From Sipunculus nudus (taxonomy: Eukaryota; Annelida; Sipuncula; Golfingiida; Sipunculidae), in contig CM049316.1 in the NCBI GenBank assembly GCA_026874595.1, forward strand, positions 38,389,195 through 38,453,194: a stretch of 64,000 nucleotides of DNA, written 5' to 3'. Under the pieces are notes generated by a model, which was given only the letters and a program-made list of their open reading frames with translations, was not told the DNA's origin and did not search any database. Below, in pieces: positions 36,519 to 47,124 of the stretch (its first letter is position 1; the number at the start of each line of letters is the position of its first letter). The translations under genes and the position numbers were made by a program.

Positions 36519-37527
36519 CCTGAGCCATTTGTTGACGATCCCGACCCTGATCAACTTGAACAGTTGACAAAGGAACAGTTGTTGCGTTTGGGACAACACT
36601 TAGGGCTAAGTGTGAAAAAAGCTTTCAGAAAGCCTGATATCATTGCTAAAATCATGCAAGATCTAGTTAGCAAAGGTTTAATTGAAGAGAGTGAAGTTGA
36701 AAAAATGACAGCCTTGCTATGCAATAAGAATTAAAAAAAGTTAGAAATGCAACATGAGCTAGCATTAAAACAGTTGGAGAGGGGAGAACATGAGAGGTTA
36801 AAACAGTTAGAATTAGAAAAACAGAGAGAAGAGAGGGAAGTTGAGTTAAAATGACTGGAGTTAGAAAGACTTAAACTAGAACATAGTCTAAGTGCTGCCC
36901 CAAATCACAGTTTTGATGTTACTAAACACATTAGACTTGTCCCACCTTTTCAAAAAAAAGAGGTTGATAAATATTTCTTACACTTTGAGAAGGTAGCTGA
37001 AAATTTAAAATGGCCTAAGGAAAATTCGACTATGCTGTTACACAGTCCATTACTACATCTCAGCCCACGTCCACTGTGTCCAAGTCCAACAAAGACCAGT
37101 CATTTTCAAAGAAAATCTGTAATTACTGCAAGAAGGAAGGTCATTTAATATCTGACTGCTGGAAACTTGCGAATAAACCAAATAGCAAACCTTATGGTTT
37201 TGTTTCAAAATTTATGCATAGCATAGTACAAGAGCCAGGCTCTTTTCATGTAAATAAGGGGTACAACTCCTTTTTTTACTCTAATTAAGGGTTTGATGCT
37301 ACGGAGGCCCAAGTGCCGTCTGAATCAAAAGAAGAATCCGTAGCTTGCTGGTAAAAAACCTCAGTTGATTCCTGCGAGGAATTTAATAAGGCTAGGTCCT
37401 TTCAAGACTCCTGCGAGGAGTATTCTCTAAATAAGACTAAGTCCTTTTATGACTCTTGCAAGAGTATTTCAAATGAGGCCAGGTCATCTTATGAGAAACA
37501 GAAGTTTGTTTCTGCTGAGGAAAAAAA
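36519..37527 (+). pseudogene. Degenerate gag of the LTR element
   Basis: The first block (36,519-37,049) reads an acidic start, then QLTKEQLLRLGQHLGLS (a SAP-like helix seen in Gypsy gags), a charged K/E/L coiled-coil stretch, then FDVTKHIRLVPPFQ and the VDKYFLHFEKVAENLKWP matrix/capsid region. In-frame stops lie at 36,732-36,734 (TAA) and 36,852-36,854 (TGA). After about 37,049 the frame changes and most of capsid is missing. A second block (from 37,076) has a CCHC zinc knuckle, CNYCKKEGHLISDC (37,118-37,159). A later tail repeats DSCEE and DSCK near NKARSF-like motifs, with further stops. Not functional. Confidence 0.85.
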
Positions 37528-37529
37528 AA

Positions 37530-37565
37530 CACATACGTGATCTGTTTATATTAGGTTACGTAACA
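37530..37565 (+). repeat. 3' LTR remnant
   Basis: ACGTGATCTGTTTATATTAG and GTAACA match the last ~36 bp of the 5' LTR. The rest of the 3' LTR is deleted. Confidence 0.75.
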
Positions 37566-37569
37566 ATAT

Positions 37570-40478
37570 CGATTTCTGCGGTAAATGCTTTGCCATTATG
37601 AAAAAATGGCAAGATTGGTACATGCGAGGTCGATGTCAGTCCGATTTTATTTTTAATTTGGACCTAAATTTTCGTTGACAAAGGATTTTGTTGAAAAATG
37701 TGTTGACTTGGCAAAGAATTTTCAAACGCTGATTCTGTCGAACGACACTGTATTATTTGATCGGAAATTTCATACCAACCCGACGAAATCGACAGTTTTG
37801 TTTATATGTCAAAACTGGTGTATGATGCATCCGATTCAACAATGCTATGATCCTGTTTCAGGGATCAGTTTTGATTCCAGGGTACAACACTGATCAACCA
37901 ATACAATAATTTAACAAAATACATGAAAGGGTAAGATTGAAGGTACCAGAAGAAAAAGATGCAAAATAATTCATTAATATTGACGCTTGTACTAGACCAA
38001 TGCGTTTGACACATTTGATGATAAAATAGATACAGAAAGTTTCAACTGAATTTGAAAATTCCTTAGAAAGTAAGCACAATGACAAAAAAGAAATACACAA
38101 AAGGTAACAACTGTTATGTTTCTGACATCGTTAGGCTTTGAATGAAATTGATTCCAAGGTACCCCCGAGCTTGTCTGAAATCGATTTCATCCTAACCCCC
38201 GTCCCCTCCCTCCCCCATGCAGTGACGTGAATGCGATCAAAGGTCACCGGGGGTGGGGATATCTAATGCGGATCGAGATAACTTTAAACCGCTACAGCGA
38301 TTCTATTCCCTTTAAGTAAATTTCTTCCCTTATCAGAATCCGTTAAATTACAATAACCGCCACACACACATGGACTAGCATGTATCAATCGACAATTGAG
38401 CCGAGCAAGCCGGAAATGAGCAGGGTATCAGTCTGTACATTTCCAAATAAGGAGGAAGAAGCAAATGGAATACAATCAACACATAAAATTAATTAAAAAA
38501 AAGACATTATAAATGGACTGTTCAAGGAAAGTTCTCTTATTTCAAATGCCGAAGCAAGCAACATTCGTTAACGCACGCCGACAAAAGACAAATTGGTTGT
38601 AATCAAGAAAATTAAAGTCTTCGTTTATTTCCGGCTCAAAGTGTTCGGTTTTCAGAACAAAATAGGCTTCATAAGGCAAACTAATAATTAACGCCCAAAC
38701 GCTTCTTCCTTCAAACAATATAGTCTGTATTTACTTCCGTTCAGTTTTCTAAGAATAATATGCGTGAAATGAAAACGTAATATTATTTTACAAATACTTG
38801 CTTTCTGATATTAAAAATTCACACTGCCTTCATACACAAATGCCTATAGATACACGAGTCTACAACATTTTGGATGGTAATGTGTGGACCTAAACTTTGG
38901 TAGATGCTTCGTTTTAAAATTTTCTTTATACGACTTAAAGTTCAAGAACAATCGTTCCATTATGCTTGGCATGTAACAGGGCTGTATCTTGTCTTGGAAA
39001 CAGTAGACGGAATCAAGAGTTAGCCCGAGGCTTTTGACAGAAATGACCGCCATCCCCATTAGTGATACAACATACTGCGAGACCTAATTGAAACCCTAAG
39101 AATTTCACAGTGTTCTTAAAATGTTTTTCTTTTTAGAAATTCGCACTTTACCGCCTGCAAATAATCTTGCATAAGAAAATCAATTAAGAATACTTTTGGT
39201 CATTACGTTTCAGGAATGGAAATGAACCCTTTTAAAAAAGAACGCATTTAGAAAATGGGGCCCTTCAGCAAATTTCCATTAACCGTATCCAGGAGCCAAA
39301 AGAAATGATCATTTTGAAACACATGTAACTGAAGACCTCAAAATCCATCTTAATTGTCCATATTTATGTTGCAGTCTGACATGAAAGAATTAAGCCTATG
39401 GCAATTAAGGGGGAAAATATTAATACAGAGCAAGATACCTAGATCTTCTGATTCTTGAATAATCGCATTCACAAAAACAAATACAATGCTAAGACATCCT
39501 AAATCACAGATAACAAAGTTACCACTACGCAAATTGATTTTAAAATGATAAATCAACTTTTACAACAAGCAAAGTGCTTCCCAATATCATAGACATTATA
39601 CTATTAATAAAAAATAGTAAGTAGTTTTATAACACGGACTCACGTTTATAACACTCGTTATGAATAAGTAAAATTTAAATATCTTTTATTCTCGAGCAAA
39701 ATATTACTTGAGAAGAAGAATTCTAAACAGTGCATGTTGATATATGCAATCCTGTAGTAGTGACATCTTACTTTCGTGGTGGTGGTCACAGGGAACTTTG
39801 AAAGTCGGTTATTACGTTTACAGATTTGTAACTTTTGCTCTAAATAAATCAATCTTTGCATATTTGTAACGACTCCTGTAAATAAGCCAATCATGGTGCT
39901 TCATCAGCACTACTAAGTATCTACATAGATATCTGCCTAGATCTACATAGATATCGTGATACCACGATACATACACCAACAATATATCTATCGACACCAA
40001 ATCCTCACTTATAAATAGGGAATAAATTACTGTTTTATGACAGTGATTTTGTTAATTCGCATGATCAACACTATATAACAGGTGATATTTCGTATTAGTG
40101 GAGTTGCCAATAATGGGTACCTAAGGAGGAATTTTATTAATTTCTGACGATGCGAGCCGTGATCTGAACACGTTTTTTACCACTTATCATGGTTAGTTCT
40201 TATATTGTGTTATAGAAAGCAGAATGGTTCTCAATTGCAACAAAAACTCAATGATTAGGACTACCAATCTCAAAAGTAATAGCGGATCCCTTTCTTATAT
40301 ATATAACTAAACGTTAAGCACGCTGGAGTATCTTTTCAGATTTTCTGATTGATCACTCTATACAGTATTTGCGGTACGCGTTGAAATAACACGATCCCCC
40401 AACGTGCTTAATGTTAAGTTACTATGCTCTGCCATAGCCGTATCGAGCCGTATACTGCAAGTACAGGAACCTACTTAG

Positions 40479-40480
<2 letters not shown>
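37570..40480. other. Non-genic stretch
   Basis: No recognised gene. A 72-codon frame (37,675-37,893) has no domain. A CTGAAATCGATTTCA motif next to a C-rich run at about 38,180-38,215 echoes those at 608-650 and 46,675. ATCTACATAGATATC short repeats occur at about 39,917-39,955. Confidence 0.4.
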
Positions 40481-40548
<68 letters not shown>

Positions 40549-40650
40549 TAGAACGCCTGTATTAGGGTCACCATCGGGACTGGATGAAAGTGGCCTTAAT
40601 ACAGGAGTGGCCGTTATACAGGACTTGACCAAGATAGGGGGTTAAAATGT
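40481..40650. mobile_element. (AT)n microsatellite joined to a Tigger-like terminus
   Basis: AT dinucleotides run to about 40,545 and pass directly into ACAGTAGAACGCCTGTATTA. The inverse theme, CCTTAATACAGG, lies about 40 bp later and TTATACAGG after that. CAGTAGAAC is the Tigger/pogo terminal motif also found at 23,374. Only one end is identified. Confidence 0.6.
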
Positions 40651-40988
40651 AACACGGAACAAAGTTCAAATCTTTATAACAATCAACAAAATAAGCGTAT
40701 ATACAGAGTATTAGTATGATAACTGTTATCAATAAAATATAAAATATCTACAATCACGTCAACCCTATTTATAACAATTACCAACAATATATAAAAATAC
40801 AGTGTTTGTTATTAAATTACAAACAGATTTTATATCAATTATATTTGTACAAATGTTGAGAAGCTCTTTGTATCCATCAAGGCATACTAATAGCACGGAA
40901 GTATCACTAGAAATATGTGAACATTCACAGAATACACTCTTTACATCTGGTTAAAGAAAGCAGTTATGGAACTGATGAACGTGTTCAC

Positions 40989-41212
40989 AAGAACATTAAA
41001 GAAAGTTTAAAGATCCACAGTTTGCCTAACGTTTTTCCTGAAGATAATAATCGGGACCCGATGGTTGTCATTCGTTAATTAAATGACAAACACCCTGATA
41101 AAGAACATTAAAGAAAGTTTAAAGATCTACAGTTTGTCTAACGTTTTTCCTTAAGATAATAATGGGGACCCGATGGTTGTCATTCATTAATTAAATGACA
41201 AACACCCTGATT
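40989..41212 (+). repeat. Recent tandem duplication, two 112-bp units
   Basis: Units start AAGAACATTAAAGAAAGTTT at 40,989 and 41,101 and end AATGACAAACACCCTGAT. They differ at only a few positions, for example CAGTTTGCC against CAGTTTGTC, so the duplication is recent. Confidence 0.95.
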
Positions 41213-41214
41213 AA

Positions 41215-43795
41215 GATCCGGCTCGGCTGATTCCCAAACATACACGCATGTGGAGTACATGCCTGACTGTTGTGCATATTAATGAGGCTGAGTGGGGTTG
41301 TACGCTGGCTACGTGTCAAACAACTCATTCTAGGTCGAGTGGTTACCTTTATCCAGGCACTCATTAACAGACAGGAATAAGTGAGAGCGGACATTTGTGT
41401 AATGATATTGAGGTCAGAAGTGGTCGCTCGATTTGTTGAGCCCATGTCACGGAGTCACTGTCACTGACCGTAATTGAGGCGTTTCCCGGCCTGCGGGACC
41501 GAGAGACCTGACCGTAATACGGAATAGAGGAGTGACCGTGATTGACAACAAAATGATTATTAATTTTCGTTTTTTTTACCACTATTGCATTGTCTTTTAG
41601 CACAAAGGGAAGTGACAGAACATACAGTTTATAGAAGGTATATGAGCAGTCAATCATTAAATTAAACGACATAAAGAATAGAACCACTTGGTCAAGAAAG
41701 TGTTGTGTGCCGGCAAGTACCATGATATATTGGCCATAATATTACAGGCACTATTATATAACCCTTCTTGTGCAGTTCTATTAAAATATATTGGATGGCG
41801 CTGCAGTAGTTCATTTCTGCATATCATGGAATACTGCAGGAATTTTCTCCCTCTCGCTCTTAGGATATACATAAGGCATGGTTCGCGACAGTTCAGGGAC
41901 GTATACGATGGATGGTCATGGAGGAGTTGCGTGACAATTATCGAGTATTACGACCCTCAGATAAAATAAAGATGTTATAACATGATGAAGACAACGTATT
42001 GTACTTAAAATAGATAATTGTCTTAGTTTTGGGGCTTTAGTCTGTTTTGGTCAAATGTAAATCACCGAATGATTAAACCAGGATCGGCTGTCCAAGGGGA
42101 TCACCTGGGACACAAAGTTACCGTTACCAATTACTGCTTATGTATTATTCTTATGGACATATCCACATTCACTTCGTTTCGGCCTTTTGAAACAAGTTGG
42201 GCTAAATCCTATTGTTTTGATATTAAGTGGTAACGTCATCAATGAAAACATCCTTTTATATTCATTAATACCCCCGCCCCCCTAAACAAGGCTTTAAGCA
42301 TGGCGATTCTTTGTAAACCTAATTCCAAAACTGAAAACACTTTAACGGTAATTAACGACGCATTATAAATGTAACATGATAAGATATTCCAAATCTCCAG
42401 GCTTCCATTGATTTTCTTTTTTCATCTCTGGAGTCCCCTTTGAGACTGTTTTACAAAACTGCAGCGTTTCTTAACAAGAATCAGCTTAATGCACTGGTTA
42501 ATCCTGATTTTTTAAACGTTGCACGCAAGGATAGGCATACCGTTTGTTCTGGAGAGAGGAACTAAGACAAAATCAATAGTTCCTTAAACATCTGTCAAGT
42601 ACTTTGTCCTTCAGTTTCAATATGGGACCATACGGTTTCAAATTTGCCTTGAAAGGCTTACATTGTTTAAAGATCAATGTGTCCATTATAAGATTAAACC
42701 TATGGGAGAGTTATGGAGTTGATTGTCTAAATAATCAAATGACGTAACAGAAATAGAGCTTATAAGAGAACATATCGTCGGTTACCAGATGCTATTATTT
42801 AATCATATAGTATAATCTTTTACTCTTTTACATAACTAATGCATTCTCTCCACCAATGTTCCACTTTACATTGAATACTTTTGTTAAAATTACGCAATAA
42901 GAATGTAATTTTCATAATATGTCACACAACAATCCTTTACAATCCCATCAATATATCTGCTTTCAAGAAAGAGGGTTTCAAGAAAATAACATTCCTTCTA
43001 TATTTTTTATTATTCTAGCTCCTAGCGCTTGTTAAAATCCTGAGAATGAAAAGAAAACTGATGATAATACAGGATGATCACGCGGAAATTTGGATATTTT
43101 ACACTAAACAATATACTCCAAAACTGACTTTTGTAGAAATATACCTGGGATATATAAAAAAATGGTCTTTCTAAACTGGGCGCATATAACATTTAAGATG
43201 GTCTATCCCAGCAGGCTTATATCCTTCCAACATCCGCTTCCGGTCGTATTGCACAATTTATCAAACATAAAATCCCCGACTAACTGTAAATGTTGACAAT
43301 GAACCGGAAAAAAATCACTGAATGAGCGCTCAAGCGACGTCGTCGTCAGCGAGGGTACACAAAATGACCATACTTAACGGCGCGTTCTTATTTACCAGCG
43401 GTATACCCAATATTTCGACATGCGACCTGTGACATCTGAGTTTTAGTGTCACAGCACATAAACCTGTCAGGGATTGATAATTCGACACGGAAGTACTTCG
43501 ATAACAGCGTCTAGCTGATAATTTATCTGCAGAGACAATTTGGTGGCAAGGTGACAGGTACCGTCAAAGTTTGAACGGACTAACCCTTTTTTGGACCACA
43601 CCCGAATCCAACTGCTTTTTACCTCTCTTAAGTTTTTTTTTTTAATTATAAAACATGTAATACAATTATACATTTACATCAAAATATAACGTACATAAAA
43701 CATACATACATACATATACACATATGTAGTATTTATGATTTTTTAAATTTGTTTTAATTACACAATTTACACGTTTACCGGCTTCTATGGTTGTT
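41215..43795. other. Non-genic stretch
   Basis: No recognised feature. Frames of 93-119 codons on both strands at 41,364-41,969 overlap each other and have no domain. Confidence 0.4.
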
Positions 43796-43798
43796 AAC

Positions 43799-44190
43799 CG
43801 GCTCCTGTGGTCTAGGGGTAGAGCAAAGGACTCAATGCAGGGCGGTCGTGAGTCCGAATCTAAGCCTATGTAAGATTTTTTTTTTTTCACGGTCGGCCCC
43901 TATCCAAGGTGAGCGCTCTGCAGGCTCAATAGGAAGTCCCACAAACGAGTGAGCCTTTCACGGGTTCCTCGGTGTTATGACCCAGCAACGGGGACGAACA
44001 CACACAGGGCCTGCAGGGGCAGAAATCATCGGGCCTGGTCACACCAGGATATAAAATGATAGCGTGTGCTACTGCCCTGTCACGTAGTTCAAAACCAGAA
44101 TAGAATTCTACAAAAGTAAAAACCTGGTTATGCTAGCATTAAAAGATGGAGGCGGTTAGCTCAAACAAACAAAAAATTAAAAAAAATACA
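43799..44190 (+). mobile_element. tRNA-derived SINE, copy 2
   Basis: A-box TGGTCTAGGGGTA (43,808-43,820) and B-box-like GAGTCCGAATC (43,850-43,860). The body motifs GGTGAGCGCTCTGCAGG, ACAAACGAGTGAGCC, GGGTTCCTCGGTG and CACACAGGGCCTGCAGG are in the same order as copy 1, with the same GGCGGTTAGCTCAA-type tail and an A-rich end. It contains an extra poly-T insert after the head. Target duplications are not clear. Confidence 0.85.
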
Positions 44191-44194
44191 CTTT

Positions 44195-45085
44195 GCTCTT
44201 AAATGGAAAATGTAAATGAAAACAGATCGAGTCTTTTGTTAAAGACAGAGTATCAGTAAATAGTGATCTGTAATTAAGATGAGCGGAAAGGATGCACCCA
44301 ATTACAGTTCATTAAATCATAACAATGGTCCTTTATTATTTATCGCTGGTTTTATATTATCATATAAGGAAGAGCACTTTTCTCAAGACTTGAATTTGTT
44401 CCCGAGAGGTTGTCTAGACGGGCACTCACTCAGATTAACAAAACCTACTTAACTTACATTGACCAAAGAAAATCAGCGAAAATTTCTCGAATACTTATAA
44501 ATATCGTCATGGCCCTCATCCACACAGGACCTCTATTAAACTGTGTATCATAATCTTTTGAGCGAAAGGTCGGCAATTCAAACGTGTGCAGTTTATTGAA
44601 TTAATACGATTTTCCTTACAACACTTTGGATACCCAGCTGTTTGAGCACATCAGGCAATGACACAGCGGAGACAACCATGTGGTCGTCTAAAGATATATA
44701 GGTTTCTCCTTTTCATAAGTATATATCCCGTGCGCACAGATGATTAAAACCTTGCTACTCTCATGAAGAAACCTTAAATTACAAACTCATCAGTGTATTT
44801 GTGACAAAAAAGTGGCCGTAACAGCTCTGGATTTTCTCTGCAGACACGGCTGACTGATTCCGTACTCACACTATGTTGGTTTGCTGGTACGACGCGGAGT
44901 TCTAATCGGACCGATAGGGCCTACATGGAGTCGTGACACTAGTCAAGTCGAAAACTGCACTTTAATAGCAGCCAATATGATATAACGACATTTGTGCTGC
45001 AGACAACCGGTAATCTTAAAGTGATGGTCTTACTTTTGAGACATTTACACAAAATAAAAAAAAAACATGTGGCGAACGACAATGA
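44195..45085. other. Non-genic stretch
   Basis: No recognised exon or repeat. Confidence 0.4.
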
Positions 45086-45538
45086 CACACTGTCACGGAT
45101 CTCACCACAGATCATCGCGGATGGGCCGCTAAGGACCATCCCTGCTAATCCGTAAATAATCACTTGTGAACCGTATGGAGTCCCAGTCACACTGTCCCGA
45201 ATCAGCCCACGGATGCCCACGGATAAGCGATCCCTGGTGTTCCGTACAGCGTCCGCAGTCATCTTTGGTTCCATCCGTGCTTATGCGTTGTGATCCCTCG
45301 TGGTCCGGGCACCGCTGCCGGAGTTTTGAACAGTTCAAAACTTCCGTAGCGGCGTCTACCGTCTGGGTCCGCCGTACTCCTGCCGTGGCGTGTCCCTGAT
45401 TGACCGTAGTACGTTCCTCGTCATCCGTCACGCATTGATCCGTACCCATCCTTAGTGCTCCCTGACCATCCGTCGCTAATAAAAAAACAGCATGAAAAAA
45501 AGTGTGTTTCACACGTAACCTCATCCGTGTCAGTGTGG
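45086..45538. mobile_element. G+C-rich MITE with CACACTGNCACGGAT ends
   Basis: The left end is CACACTGTCACGGAT, and the reverse complement of the right end is CCACACTGACACGGATGAGG. The interior is packed with ACGGAT, GATCC and CCGTA motifs on both strands and is far more G+C-rich than its flanks. Open frames of 111-131 codons on the minus strand are low-complexity by-products of this composition. No target duplication was found. Confidence 0.65.
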
Positions 45539-45920
45539 CCTAGGCAGGAAGAGGAAGAGTGTGAAATGTGATCATGTCACCATTAACCTAGAATTCATAA
45601 ATGTATGGATAGTTTCCGATTAAGAGTAACCTTTTAATAAATCAAGTGCTCCATACATTTAAAATGTGTGTATATTATAATTGAAAGGAATATAATCAGA
45701 ACATATGTAATTTAATGTCAGATTTTGTAAGCGGATTGAAATATATAGATAAAATATAGCATAAAATAGCAAAACACGAATGTAAGATTACTACATATTT
45801 GGAAAAATCGGACAAAATAGGAAAACAATTATAATATACAGTAGCTTCTGTAGTGTTAGTATTGAAAGGCAAAAGCATGGAAAAAATTGTATTATGTAGG
45901 GACCACTAATATATTTATAT

Positions 45921-45923
<3 letters not shown>

Positions 45924-46000
<77 letters not shown>
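45924..46000. repeat. (TA)n microsatellite
   Basis: TA dinucleotide run of about 77 bp. Confidence 0.97.
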
Positions 46001-46006
<6 letters not shown>

Positions 46007-46276
46007 TAGCATGAGCAATGTACAAGCTTTGTATTAATTGTAAACATTGTATTTGATGTAGGTGCATTGTATGAGCTTTGCAATAAAATATATATTAAAA
46101 ATTTACAATAATTACGACCACAATTAAATGAATACAAACACTTATAAGCTGTTTTGAGGGGACCGTCTGAAATCCTATGAGGTAATAGATTTGTTTATCC
46201 ATATGCTTAAAATAAAAGCCATTTCATCCTGAAAGTAATCTTTATGTGTTTAAGTAACCAGGGGTATACGCATAAA

Positions 46277-46600
46277 GCAGCGTTTCCGTGTGCGTGTATA
46301 TGCGTATGTGCGTATATGCGTGAAAAAATAGGTGTGTTTCCAAGTGCGCCTATATGCGTATATGCGTGAACTGGCAAACATATATTTGTACAGTGGATCA
46401 AGCAGGCCTTCCAAAAAATGGTGAAATGACGTCATTTTACCCTGAATCCCTGAGTTCACGCTGACCCAATGCGTGAAAATTTTCACGCATATGCGCACAT
46501 ACGCATATACGCTGACGCACACGTGGCTACACCCCAGTTACAAAATCTTATAAGCGATTTTTCACGCATATACGCATTTACACGCACATGGACACGCTGC
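46277..46600. mobile_element. Palindromic MITE of TATGCG/CGCATA repeats
   Basis: The left end is GCAGCGTTTCCGTGTGCGTG and the inverse right end is GCAGCGTGTCCATGTGCGTG. Similarity continues through ATATGCGTATNTGCGTNNATGCGTGAAAAA. The whole 324-bp block folds on itself, with the exact palindrome AAATGACGTCATTT (46,434-46,447) at its centre. Open frames here are repeat artefacts. Confidence 0.8.
46434..46447. promoter_or_regulatory. CRE-like palindrome at the MITE centre
   Basis: AAATGACGTCATTT contains the full cAMP-response element TGACGTCA. Whether it binds CREB here is unknown; its central position suggests it is part of the transposon fold. Confidence 0.5.
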
Positions 46601-46860
46601 TCAAGAATTCATCATTTCAGCTGTGTGTGTGTGTCGGGGGGGGGGGGTTAACTTGAAATAAGGTGTTTATCTTAATCGATTTCAGATTACCGGAGGGGGA
46701 TAACCTAGAACATGGTTGCTTGAAGTTTTTATATCGGAAGAAGTTAACAAGCAACACAAGGTTATATAAAGGAAAGGATTTACATTGATAAACAGGTTGT
46801 CACAATACGAGAAATACAAGGCCAGAGAGAGGAAAAAGAAGAACTGGTGCTTATAAAGAC

Positions 46861-47121
46861 ATGAAATGGACCGACGTTAAAAGCTATAAAACTCTTGATA
46901 TGGGAGACCTCAACATATATATGAGAAAGACGTCTTCATACGAGGAGGGCCATTTTCGCCCTAGAAGCAGCCATGACCCAAATCTGTGCAGGTTTCAGAC
47001 ACTCTTTGACAAGTTAAAGAGGCAGGTCCACAGTCTAAATTTTTGTCCACAGATGTACATCCGACGTAAATGTCTACTCGTTGATCTAAATCTTCCATTT
47101 CATTGTCTCGGAGTGGACTGA
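46861..47121 (+). pseudogene. Possible piggyBac-like transposase fragment
   Basis: An 86-codon frame contains WTDV near its start, then LFDKLKRQVHSLNFCPQ and KCLLVDLNLPFH. Order and spacing recall the piggyBac family, where a DKLN.. helix precedes a Tyr/Pro segment and the [SI]-V-D-E-S-L-[IV]-PF catalytic-Asp motif. The Glu after Asp is missing. No terminal repeats or TTAA sites were tied to it. It could be chance. Confidence 0.3.
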
Positions 47122-47124
47122 TGC

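Larger units (their letters stand above)
34497..37565 (+). mobile_element. Internally deleted Ty3/Gypsy-type LTR retrotransposon carrying a CDC73 exon
   Basis: Order: 5' LTR (34,497-35,339), primer-binding site, ~1.15 kb leader containing a CDC73 exon-1 copy, gag remnants (36,519-37,527), then the last ~36 bp of the 3' LTR (37,530-37,565). Protease, reverse transcriptase, integrase and most of the 3' LTR are gone. Flanks are ATAC (34,493-34,496) and ATAT (37,566-37,569), one mismatch from a 4-bp target duplication. The solo LTR at 26,492 used the same ATAT target. The element cannot move on its own. Confidence 0.85.

Noticed and set aside
37675-37893. 72-codon frame just after the LTR element
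   Set aside because: Checked for the next CDC73 exon and for retroelement domains; matches neither.
41364-41969. Overlapping frames of 71-119 codons on both strands
   Set aside because: Mutually overlapping in several frames, no domains, no splice signals.
45129-45524. 131-codon minus-strand frame of fairly even composition
   Set aside because: Lies wholly inside the G+C-rich MITE; overlapping frames on both strands are equally open and none shows a domain.
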